A stretch of 5,819 nucleotides of DNA from OMOG01 sp041485845 (GCA_041485845.1 JBGPKH010000581.1:1-5819), one strand, 5' to 3'; shown: positions 1 through 5,679, counted from the first letter of the stretch. Notes: generated by a model not told the origin, from the letters alone. Program-made: numbers and translations.

Positions 1-1
1 C

Positions 2-355
2 AATGAGCTGGATCGCTTCATCGAAGCGGGCTCCGAGCGCGGTGCGGAATCGGTCACGCATTTCCCGGAGCTGACCCATCGCGTGATGGGCACCGACACT
101 TACCTCGCGCACATCGTGAAGTGCAAGCAGGCCGTGCGGATTCCGGTGATCGCCAGCCTCAACGGCACCACCCGCGGCGGCTGGCTGGCCTACGCCCGGG
201 AGATGGAGCAGGCCGGAGCGGATGCTCTGGAGCTCAACATCTACCATATCGCGGTGGACCCCGACGAGACCGCCGATCGCGTCGAGCGCCGCCATGTCGA
301 GCTGGTGTTGCTCGCAACTACGCTGGGCTTCGCATCTCCCTACCTCGCGAAGTAG
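2..355 (+). pseudogene. Dihydroorotate dehydrogenase-like protein, middle fragment, 3'-truncated
   Basis: The frame is open from base 2, so the 5' end lies outside the window. It encodes 117 residues. The stretch containing IPVIASLNG, GGWLAYAREMEQAGADALELN and the following DP.ET..RVERRHVELV matches the FMN-binding TIM-barrel dihydroorotate dehydrogenase-like family (flavoproteins related to PyrD/PreA, often near pyruvate:ferredoxin oxidoreductase genes). Family members run to about 330 residues and continue after HVELV with a strand of the type IPVAVKL.P, whose lysine contacts FMN. Here the frame instead gives LLATTLGFASPYLAK and stops at 353-355. The other two frames do not restore the family sequence. 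Resemblance ends at about base 308, so the FMN-phosphate half of the barrel is missing and the product should be inactive. The last 16 bases overlap the convergent beta-lactamase gene. Family call fairly sure; a chimeric assembly join cannot be excluded. Confidence 0.8.
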
Positions 356-359
356 TTGC
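314..359. terminator. Bulged inverted repeat at convergent gene ends, possible bidirectional terminator
   Basis: GCAACTA (314-320) plus CTTCGC (328-333) pair with GCGAAG (347-352) plus TAGTTGC (353-359). This makes 13 base pairs with a 7-nt bulge on the left arm and a 13-nt loop. It covers the stop codons of both convergent frames (353-355 plus, 340-342 minus). No U-tract follows on either strand, so intrinsic termination is only a possibility. It begins 6 bases after the point where the upstream gene loses family similarity, so it may instead be a scar of the rearrangement. Confidence 0.35.
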
Positions 360-1242
360 CGGTCAGTTCGGCGATGCGGCCGATGGCTTCTTCCAGGCGG
401 TCTCCGGCGCCGAAGTGGTTCGCCGTGAAGACGCTCATCACGATGCGCCGCGACGGGCTCTCGAGCACGCCCACATCGTTGCCGATGTAGGGCAGGAAAT
501 CGCCGGTCTTGTGCGGGATGCGGTAACCCGAGACGTAGCGCGGCAGGCGCGAGCTGTAGACCTGGCCGCGCATCATCTGCAGCATCAGGTCGCTGGACTT
601 CTTGTTCACCGCTTCCCCTTTTTCGAGTCTCTCCAGGAGCTTGCCCATGTCGCGCGGCGAGCTCCATCCGAACGGCGTCCTCGCGGCCCGGTGAAATGCT
701 TCGGCCGAGGGCGCCGCGCGCAGCGCCTTGAACCACGCGTCGGCCTTGCCGGTGGCGCGGATGGAGTTGAGGCCCCATTCCGCCATCAGGCGGTTCACCG
801 GCTCGGGGCCGCCGACCTTGTCGTACAGCACATCGGTCGCGGTGTTGTCGCTGACGATGATCATGAGGGTCAGCAGGTCTTTGATGGTGAGTTGCACGCC
901 GGCGTCGAGTGAGCGGATGATGCCCGTTCCGGGCTGCTTGGCGGCGTCGGTGAGAGGGACGCGATCGGTGAGCGCGAACTTGCCCGCTTCCATCTGGCGG
1001 AACGCCTCGGCCATCAGCGGGATCTTGATCACGCTCATGGTGTCCATCTGCTGGTCGGCGTTCAACGCGATCTCTTCGCCGGTTTCCAGGCACTTGATGT
1101 AGATGCCCCACGTGGCGTTTACCGATTGCGTGATGCGCTGAATGTTCGTCTCCAGTCGTTTCAGCGGCGGCGGGGCGGTCTGGTTGGCGGGTTGGGCGGC
1201 GACCGCCCCGATGAGACAGACAAGCAGATAGCAGGTTCTCAT
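340..1242 (-). CDS. Class A-like serine beta-lactamase / penicillin-recognising hydrolase, exported
   Basis: 300 residues, the usual length for a class A enzyme. Residues 1-17 form a short Sec-type signal ending AVAA, placing the enzyme in the periplasm. Three active-site motifs are intact: S70-V-I-K73 (nucleophile and lysine), S131-D-N133, and K245-T-G247, in the right order and spacing. The family opens beta-lactams through an acyl-serine intermediate. The fourth element, the omega-loop Glu166 of a typical E-P-E-L-N motif, is not recognisable. Between residues 161 and 193 there is a longer loop with W170, D168 and E181 as the only nearby candidates. The enzyme may therefore use a divergent loop, or deacylate poorly and act as a penicillin-binding or other serine hydrolase. 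The ATG at 1242 gives the signal peptide directly; no Shine-Dalgarno is visible. The 3' end overlaps the convergent truncated dehydrogenase. No regulator gene (ampR/blaI type) lies beside it. Confidence 0.9.
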   Translation of the reverse strand: MRTCYLLVCLIGAVAAQPANQTAPPPLKRLETNIQRITQSVNATWGIYIKCLETGEEIALNADQQMDTMSVIKIPLMAEAFRQMEAGKFALTDRVPLTDAAKQPGTGIIRSLDAGVQLTIKDLLTLMIIVSDNTATDVLYDKVGGPEPVNRLMAEWGLNSIRATGKADAWFKALRAAPSAEAFHRAARTPFGWSSPRDMGKLLERLEKGEAVNKKSSDLMLQMMRGQVYSSRLPRYVSGYRIPHKTGDFLPYIGNDVGVLESPSRRIVMSVFTANHFGAGDRLEEAIGRIAELTGNYFAR

Positions 1243-1455
1243 GTTGGTTCAAGATAACACGCGCGGCTACCCGATCTTCGGAAACCGGCTCAGCGGAAAC
1301 GACATCCGCAGCGATTTGGAGGCTGCCGGGCGGCAAGCCGTCCGGGAACATGGGAATGAGGAGGCTCGCGACGCAAAAGCGACTGCGGAGTTCCGCGCGC
1401 TTCCCGCCGGCGTTCCGTTAATCCGGGTGATCCAATTCGAGTTCGTTTCGAATGA
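1243..1455. other. Gene-free stretch upstream of the beta-lactamase gene
   Basis: No frame here gives a protein I recognise. A plus-strand frame stays open across it (1241-1570) but starts on the complement of the beta-lactamase start codon and has no family resemblance. A short piece at about 1420-1452 (RVIQFEF) vaguely recalls the C-terminal beta-strand of acidobacterial TonB-type receptors, but seven residues are too few to call. The stretch probably holds the beta-lactamase promoter and decayed sequence. Confidence 0.4.
1251..1256 (-). promoter_or_regulatory. Possible -10 element of the beta-lactamase gene
   Basis: On the minus strand TATCTT (4 of 6 matches to TATAAT) lies 8 nt before the ATG at 1242. 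No -35 hexamer stands out 16-18 nt further upstream and no Shine-Dalgarno lies in the gap. If used, the transcript would start almost at the start codon. Weak on its own; reported because the other two intact genes have the same layout. Confidence 0.25.
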
Positions 1456-1756
1456 AGCCGGGCAGAAGGAGGCGCGCGCCCGGACATCTATCCTTCCCCT
1501 CCCGCGCGGCTCGCGCCGGCGTACGCGCACACCCTCGACAAGGCTTACCGCTACTGGGAAAGCACCATGAAGTGCGACCAGTACGCGTCCAAGTCGGAGC
1601 CGGAAGTGAGTATGCTCATCCGCGGCGCAGAGAGAATTCAGAAGGCGGGCGGGGATCTGCGGCCGCAGTTGAGAGCACTGGTATGAACTCCTCAAGCAGG
1701 CTCGCGGGCTGGGCGGGCTGGCGGGGCACGTCCAGGATGTAATCAAGGGCCGTTAG
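1456..1756 (+). pseudogene. Possible broken gene of unknown function, 3' portion
   Basis: From 1456 a plus-strand frame reads through 1686 without a convincing start (first ATG at 1567). It has a protein-like composition: DIYPSPPARLAPAYAH (from 1483), then YRYWESTMKCDQYASK, then EVSMLIRGAERIQKAGG. It stops at TGA 1684-1686. Treating the G at 1681 as an extra base lets it continue as YELLKQARGLGGLAGH, then VQDVIKGR, to TAG 1754-1756. Together this gives about 98 codons with an alpha-helical, amphipathic C-terminus. I do not recognise the family. The lack of a start, the frame break and the neighbouring decay suggest a remnant. The stop codon sits exactly at the edge of the repeat element that follows, in the left copy of its GTTAG flank. 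It could also be a chance open frame in GC-rich DNA. Confidence 0.4.
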
Positions 1757-1877
1757 GGCTTGTCATGAAACAACCTTCTAACCGCTGCCTTTGGTCGCGG
1801 CTCAGTAACGCGTCTCTCGCCGAGCCGCGACCGAAAGGAGCGGTTCCGCAATTGGCAACGTTATTTCGGGACAAGCC
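1757..1877. mobile_element. MITE-like palindromic element with terminal inverted repeats and 5-bp flanking duplication
   Basis: The 121-bp element begins GGCTTGTC (1757-1764) and ends GACAAGCC (1870-1877). The match continues inward as GGCTTGTCNNGAAANAAC against the reverse complement of the right end. The inner arms are AACCGCTGCC..GGTCGCGGCTC (1780-1803) and its partner at 1822-1845, pairing 21 of 24 positions around an 18-nt centre. Outside, GTTAG occurs at 1752-1756 and 1878-1882, as expected of a 5-bp target duplication. No frame inside could encode a transposase, so mobilisation would have to be in trans. The left GTTAG holds the TAG stop of the broken plus-strand frame; the right GTTAG holds the TAA stop of the minus-strand amidohydrolase gene. 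As a stem-loop 33 nt past that stop codon it may also serve as the gene's transcript end. Confidence 0.6.
1780..1845. repeat. Repeat core, copy A (full hairpin)
   Basis: The left arm is 1780-1803 and the right arm 1822-1845, 24 nt each with three mismatches, loop 1804-1821. The left arm matches the half copy at 5222-5245 in 22 of 24 positions, and the right arm (reverse complement) in 21 of 24. This shows a dispersed repeat family rather than a chance hairpin. Confidence 0.7.
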
Positions 1878-1878
1878 G

Positions 1879-3144
1879 TTAGTTCTGGGCCTGCTTGTAC
1901 ACCGTCCCGGCCTTCATCACGAATTTCACCCGCCGCAGCGCGGAGACGTCTTTCGTGGGATCGCCATCGACCGCGATCAGGTCGGCGAACGTGCCCGCCT
2001 TCACCTGCCCAATGTCCATGTGCAGCACGCGCCCCGCCGCGGAAGTCGCGGCCTTCAGCGCGTCCACCGCCGGCATCCCGTAGCTCACCATCAGCTCGAT
2101 CTCGCGCGCATTTTCGCCGTGCGTAAATACGCCGACGTCGCTGCCGCTCAGGATCGTCACACCCGCGTCCAGCGCGGCTTTGAAGCTCGCCCGCTTGCGC
2201 GCGATGCCCTGCGGCTCGGGCTGGCCTTTCCGCCAGCCGGCGTATTGGCTGGTGGCGTCGCCCGCGGCCAGCGTCGGGCACAGCGCCACGTGGTGTTCCG
2301 CCATCAGCTTGAAGATCTCCGGGGTGCCTCCGTCGCCATGCTCGATGGTCTCCGCCCCCGCCAGGATCGCGCGGCGCATGCCTTCGGGCGTGCTGCTGTG
2401 GACCGCCACGGGCACGCCGGCGCTCTTCTCGGTCTCGACCGCCAGCTTCATCTCCTCCAGCGAGAACGTGGGATGCGATCCAGGCAGCGGCCCCCACCGG
2501 TAGTCGCCGTAGAGCTTGATCCAGTCGGCGCCGTGCCCGATCTGGTCGCGAACCACGCGCGCCAGGCTGTCCACGCCGTCGGCCTCTTCGGCCCCCTGCG
2601 GGACACGCCATTCCAGCGCGAAGCCCTTGGGCGCGTAGCTGCCCGTGGCGACGATCGCGCGCGTCGAAGCCAGCACGCGAGGACCCGGAACGATGCCTTG
2701 ATTCACCGCCTGCTTCAGCTCGACATCGGCGTACCCGGCGCCTTCCGTGCCCAGGTCGCGCACCGTGGTGAAGCCCGCCAGCAGTGTTGCACGCAGGTGA
2801 TTGACCGCGCGCGCGGCCCGCAGCGCCAGCCCCTCGTGCATTACCTGGTCGTTCCAGGTCGTCTCGTTGTAAGCGTGCAGCAGGATGTGCGAGTGCCCCT
2901 CCACCATGCCCGGCATCAGCGTGGCGCCGGGTAATTCCACCACCTTCGCGCCTGTGGCATCGGCGCTAGCCGCGGGACCCGCGGACTCGATCCGGCTCCC
3001 GGCCACGCGCACCACCCAGCCCTCATGCATGGCCTCGCCGTCGAAGACGCGCGCCGGTCTCAGCAGGGTCGGGCCCTGCGCCGGCGTGACCACGGGAAGG
3101 AGTGCGAGTGGGAGACAGATCGCGAGCCAGCGGCGTACGAACAT
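1879..3144 (-). CDS. Secreted amidohydrolase, imidazolonepropionase/Xaa-dipeptidase-like (COG1228 type)
   Basis: 421 residues from the ATG at 3144. The frame stays open further upstream, but that part is translation of the spacer repeat and the antisense of the lyase gene. The chosen start gives a Sec signal peptide (VRRWLAICLPLALLPVV, then TPAQG, residues 3-24). The rest is a TIM-barrel amidohydrolase with all expected metal ligands: H84 and H86 in EGHSH, K210 in WIKLYGDY (carboxylated lysine bridge), H249 in VAVHSS, H269 in ETIEHGDGG and D336 in SGSDVG. The flanking phrase LLHAYNETTWNDQVMHE is typical of the group containing bacterial Xaa-Arg/Lys dipeptidases and imidazolonepropionase-like proteins. 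Most likely it hydrolyses dipeptides or similar C-N bonds with two metal ions outside the cytoplasm; the substrate cannot be read from sequence. It is divergent from the lyase gene with a 114-bp gap. Its stop codon lies in the flanking duplication of the 1757-1877 element. Confidence 0.9.
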   Translation of the reverse strand: MFVRRWLAICLPLALLPVVTPAQGPTLLRPARVFDGEAMHEGWVVRVAGSRIESAGPAASADATGAKVVELPGATLMPGMVEGHSHILLHAYNETTWNDQVMHEGLALRAARAVNHLRATLLAGFTTVRDLGTEGAGYADVELKQAVNQGIVPGPRVLASTRAIVATGSYAPKGFALEWRVPQGAEEADGVDSLARVVRDQIGHGADWIKLYGDYRWGPLPGSHPTFSLEEMKLAVETEKSAGVPVAVHSSTPEGMRRAILAGAETIEHGDGGTPEIFKLMAEHHVALCPTLAAGDATSQYAGWRKGQPEPQGIARKRASFKAALDAGVTILSGSDVGVFTHGENAREIELMVSYGMPAVDALKAATSAAGRVLHMDIGQVKAGTFADLIAVDGDPTKDVSALRRVKFVMKAGTVYKQAQN

Positions 3145-3150
3145 GCGCCA

Positions 3151-3156
3151 ATTATA
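3151..3156 (-). promoter_or_regulatory. Perfect -10 box of the amidohydrolase gene, leaderless arrangement
   Basis: On the minus strand TATAAT is followed by six bases (TGGCGC) and then the ATG at 3144, so a normal +1 would be the A of the start codon. There is no room for a Shine-Dalgarno. The -35 position (about 3174-3179) falls inside the palindromic repeat and reads GCCAGG, a poor -35. Confidence 0.6.
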
Positions 3157-3160
3157 CTTG

Positions 3161-3222
3161 GTGGGACAGGCCTCCTGGCCTGTCCAAAATGACAGACGAC
3201 AAAAGGCGATCGTCTGTCCCAC
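3161..3222. repeat. Compound palindromic repeat in the divergent promoter region
   Basis: The 62-bp unit is bounded by perfect 9-bp inverted ends, GTGGGACAG (3161-3169) and CTGTCCCAC (3214-3222). Inside are two perfect 9-bp hairpins: GGACAGGCC/GGCCTGTCC (3164-3172 with 3177-3185, 4-nt loop) and GACAGACGA/TCGTCTGTC (3191-3199 with 3210-3218, 10-nt loop), separated by AAAAT. The outer pairing and the two hairpins compete for the same bases. Repeats with GGGACAGGC..GCCTGTCC arms are, from memory, frequent between genes in acidobacterial and planctomycete genomes, often translated by mistake as VGQAS..P-type peptides. It has no coding capacity and no clear flanking duplication. Confidence 0.75.
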
Positions 3223-3245
3223 TGGCGGCCCGACCCGCATTGCGC

Positions 3246-3251
3246 TACAAA
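3246..3251 (+). promoter_or_regulatory. Possible -10 element of the heparinase-family gene
   Basis: TACAAA (4 of 6 matches to TATAAT) ends 7 nt before the ATG at 3259, again leaving no space for a ribosome binding site. The -35 position at 3223-3228 reads TGGCGG and is directly next to the palindromic repeat. Weak by itself, but it mirrors the divergent amidohydrolase gene. Confidence 0.35.
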
Positions 3252-3258
3252 TACCATC

Positions 3259-5214
3259 ATGCCGCCAGTCACACGCCGTGGATTCCTCGCCGCCTCCGCA
3301 GCATTCGCGGCTCCTCTTCCCGCCGCGGACGAGCAGCCCTCCAAGAAGCGAAACCTCCTCGCCGCCGCATGGCCGGCCGAACGCCTCGCCGCCGCCATCG
3401 TCCCCCGCGCGCGCTTCCACCCGTACCCCGCGGCGGTCGACCGCGCCCCCTGGGAAAGCCTCCCCGCCGACGCCCGCGCCGCGCTCCTCGACGCCGCCGA
3501 AAAGCAACTGCAATCGCCGTGGGAGGTTCTGCCCGCCACCTTATTTCTCGAGTTCCGCCGCAACGGCAATCGTTCGCGCTTCGAGGCCGTGCGCAACCGC
3601 CGCCGCAACAAGCTCCAGGAACTCGTCATCGCCGAGTGCCTCGAAGGAAAAGGCCGCTTTGCCGACGAAATCGTCAACGGTGTCTGGCTCACCTGCGAAG
3701 AAACGTTCTGGGGCGTGCCCGCACACCTGGGGGCCCAGAAGGCCGGCACTGGACTCCCGGACGCCACCGAACCGATCGTGGACCTGTTCGCCGCCGAAAC
3801 CGCCAGCCTGCTCGCGTGGACGCAGTACCTCGTGGGCGATTCCCTCGCGCGCGTCTCGCCGCTGGTCCCCGAACGCATCCGTCTCGAAATCGACCGGCGC
3901 GTCCTCACCCCCTGCCTGCTCCGCGACGACTTCGGCTGGATGGGATTTTCCGGTAACCCGCCCAACAACTGGAACCCCTGGATCTCCTCCAACTGGCTCA
4001 CCTCCGCCCTGCTTGTGGAGCGCGAGGAGAAGCGGCGGCAGGCGGCCGTCTCCAAAATCCTGCGCTGCCTCGACAACTTCCTCAACGGCTACGCCGACGA
4101 CGGCGGCTGCGACGAGGGCCCCAGCTACTGGGGCCGCGCCGGCGCTTCCCTGTTCGACTGCCTGGATCTTCTGCACCAGGCCACCGGCGGCGCGTGCGAC
4201 GGCTTTTCGTTTCCGCTGGTTCACCAGATCGGTCTCTACATCTGCCGTGCCCACATCCACAACGAGTGGTACACCAACTTCGCCGACGCTCCGGCGCGCG
4301 TCTATACCAATGGCGATCTGGTATACCGCTTCGGCAAGCGCCTCAACGACTCCGCACTCATGGCCCACGGCGCGTTCGCCGCCTTCCTGCGCGATGAGAA
4401 GGGCATCCCCGGCGACAGCATCGGGCGCCAGTTGCCCGCGCTCTTCAACCTGGCCGCGCTGCGCCAGGCGCCGCGCACGCAAGCGCTCGCGCGCGATACG
4501 TGGCTGCCCGGTATTCAGGTGATGGCGGCACGCGGGCGCGCGGGCTCGGCGCAGGGACTCTACCTCGCGGCGCAGGGCGGCAACAACGGCGAAAGCCACA
4601 ATCACAACGACGTCGGCAATTTCCTGGTCTTCGCCGACGGTCACCCCGCCATTATCGATGTGGGTGTCGAGACCTACACGGCCAAGACCTTCAGTTCCCG
4701 GCGCTATGAAATCTGGACGATGCAATCGGCGTATCACAATTGCCCCACCATCGATGGCGTCATGCAATCGGCCGGCCGCCAGTTTCGCGCGAGCGACGTG
4801 CGCTACCAGGCCGGAGATACCACCGCCGAATTCCGCCTGAATCTCGCCACCGCCTATCCTCCCGATGCGCACATCGAAAGCTGGAATCGCACGCTGCGGC
4901 TCAATCGCGCGAAGAACGAAATCGAGATGGCCGACGATTTCGCCCTGCGCCAGGCCGCCAAGAACATCACGCTCACGCTCATGACGCCTTGCGCCGTGAG
5001 CACCGGCACGCCAGGGGAACTCTCGCTGGCCATGCCTTCCGGCAAGCCCGTCCGCATCTTCTACCAGGCGCGCGCTCTCGCGCCCACTGTGGAGGAAGTC
5101 CGCCTCGAAGACCCGCAGCTTCGCCGCACCTGGGGCGACCGCCTCTTCCGCATTCTACTTCGGGCCGAAGCGCCGCCTCCCAAAGCTGCGTGGACCCTGC
5201 GGATCGCCCAGTAG
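3259..5214 (+). CDS. Tat-exported heparinase II/III family polysaccharide lyase
   Basis: 651 residues, a normal length for the family. Residues 5-11 read TRRGFLA, a twin-arginine motif, followed by a hydrophobic alanine-rich stretch with likely cleavage near residue 23, so the folded protein should be exported through Tat. Residues about 60-400 fit the (alpha/alpha) toroid domain, with NPPNNWNPWISSNW (233-246) and GGCDEGPSYWG (282-292); Y290 is a candidate catalytic tyrosine. Residues about 415-650 are the beta-sandwich heparinase II/III domain, with the hallmark GESHNHNDVGNF (444-455; H447, H449, N450, D451) and IWTMQSAYHN (485-494). The family cleaves uronic-acid polysaccharides such as heparin, heparan or alginate by beta-elimination; the substrate here is unknown. 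No SusCD, sulfatase or sugar-catabolism gene accompanies it in the window. The ATG is chosen because it starts the Tat signal; no Shine-Dalgarno is present. A half repeat follows 8 nt after the stop. Confidence 0.92.
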   Translation: MPPVTRRGFLAASAAFAAPLPAADEQPSKKRNLLAAAWPAERLAAAIVPRARFHPYPAAVDRAPWESLPADARAALLDAAEKQLQSPWEVLPATLFLEFRRNGNRSRFEAVRNRRRNKLQELVIAECLEGKGRFADEIVNGVWLTCEETFWGVPAHLGAQKAGTGLPDATEPIVDLFAAETASLLAWTQYLVGDSLARVSPLVPERIRLEIDRRVLTPCLLRDDFGWMGFSGNPPNNWNPWISSNWLTSALLVEREEKRRQAAVSKILRCLDNFLNGYADDGGCDEGPSYWGRAGASLFDCLDLLHQATGGACDGFSFPLVHQIGLYICRAHIHNEWYTNFADAPARVYTNGDLVYRFGKRLNDSALMAHGAFAAFLRDEKGIPGDSIGRQLPALFNLAALRQAPRTQALARDTWLPGIQVMAARGRAGSAQGLYLAAQGGNNGESHNHNDVGNFLVFADGHPAIIDVGVETYTAKTFSSRRYEIWTMQSAYHNCPTIDGVMQSAGRQFRASDVRYQAGDTTAEFRLNLATAYPPDAHIESWNRTLRLNRAKNEIEMADDFALRQAAKNITLTLMTPCAVSTGTPGELSLAMPSGKPVRIFYQARALAPTVEEVRLEDPQLRRTWGDRLFRILLRAEAPPPKAAWTLRIAQ

Positions 5215-5221
5215 CCGGACA

Positions 5222-5265
5222 AACCGCTCCCTTTGGCCGCGGCTCGGATGCGCGTTACGGAGCCG
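5222..5265. repeat. Repeat core, copy B (left half only)
   Basis: AACCGCTCCCTTTGG followed by CCGCGGCTC (5222-5245) matches the left arm of the 1780-1845 core in 22 of 24 positions. An inner hairpin remains, CGGCTC (5240-5245) with GAGCCG (5260-5265), but the right outer arm is gone and threonine synthase remnant sequence follows from about 5272. The GGCTTGTC ends of the first element are also absent. It lies just past the lyase stop codon and could form part of a transcript end. Confidence 0.6.
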
Positions 5266-5271
5266 GTAGAG

Positions 5272-5679
5272 ACGCTGGCGTGGATTGCGCGCACTCCCCG
5301 TATGCTCGGCGTGTAGGCCGAGGGCGCAGCCCCCATCACGACGGCATTCCGGACGGCAAGCCGTTGCAGCCGATCGAGCCGCAAACGCTGGCCGACAGCA
5401 TGGCGGTGGGTGTGCCGCGGAATTGGAAGAAGGCGGCGCCATGATCAACGGAGCGACGAGGAGCTTCTCGATGCCATGCGATACACCGGCCGGTTGCGCA
5501 ACGCGGTAGGCGAAGGGGCGGTCTCGCGGAGGGCCAACGCCGTCGCGGTGATCACGGGGAATGGCCTCAAGGACGCGCAGTCCGCGCGCTCGGCGGCCGG
5601 AAAGCCTTTCGACCTCGGACCCGAGGGCGGCGAGTTGCCCGATATCTTGAGCAAGGGCCTGATTGTGGTCCCCTCCTAA
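5272..5679 (+). pseudogene. thrC: Decayed 3' portion of a threonine synthase gene
   Basis: Threonine synthase is a PLP enzyme turning O-phosphohomoserine into threonine. C-terminal family sequence appears in pieces. Frame 1 gives TLAWIARTPRMLGV, then TAG (5314-5316) where the family has glutamine, then AEGAAPITTAFR to about 5351. After loss of one base, the frame from 5352 gives DGKPLQPIEPQTLADSMAVG, then VPRNWKKA. A frame at 5432 gives GGAMIN. Finally the frame from 5452 gives SDEELLDAMRYTGRL, NAVGEGAV, AVAVITGNGLKDAQSARSA and ends at TAA 5677-5679. Between TGRL and NAVGEGAV the conserved GVFAEPA-type segment is missing. The N-terminal two thirds, with the PLP lysine, are absent; sequence before 5272 is repeat DNA. 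One nonsense codon, three frame changes and a deletion mean it is dead rather than misread. Identity is well supported by ADSMAVGVPRN and GV(Q)AEGAAPI, but another threonine synthase-like PLP enzyme is possible. Confidence 0.8.

Noticed and set aside
1267..1746. Minus-strand frame of 159 codons upstream of the beta-lactamase gene
   Set aside because: Serine- and arginine-rich with no recognisable motif, overlapping a better protein-like plus-strand frame; no promoter or ribosome binding site.
1765..2934. Plus-strand frame of 389 codons opposite the amidohydrolase gene
   Set aside because: Histidine-, arginine- and alanine-rich antisense translation of a gene with all catalytic residues intact; its start codon lies inside the MITE-like element.
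3145..3513. N-terminal extension of the amidohydrolase to an upstream ATG
   Set aside because: The extension would be translated from the palindromic repeat and the antisense of the lyase N-terminus, and would bury the signal peptide. The ATG at 3144 has a perfect -10 box in front and starts the signal sequence.
2885..4522. Plus-strand frame of 545 codons across the divergent spacer and the lyase gene
   Set aside because: It crosses the antisense of the amidohydrolase, the palindromic repeat and an alternative frame of the lyase, and is dominated by S, P, R, A and T. A shadow frame.
3541..4872. Long minus-strand open frame (443 codons) opposite the lyase gene
   Set aside because: It is the antisense of the well-supported heparinase-family gene. 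GC-rich third positions keep the reverse frame open; it is rich in valine, glycine and alanine and shows no family motif or signal.
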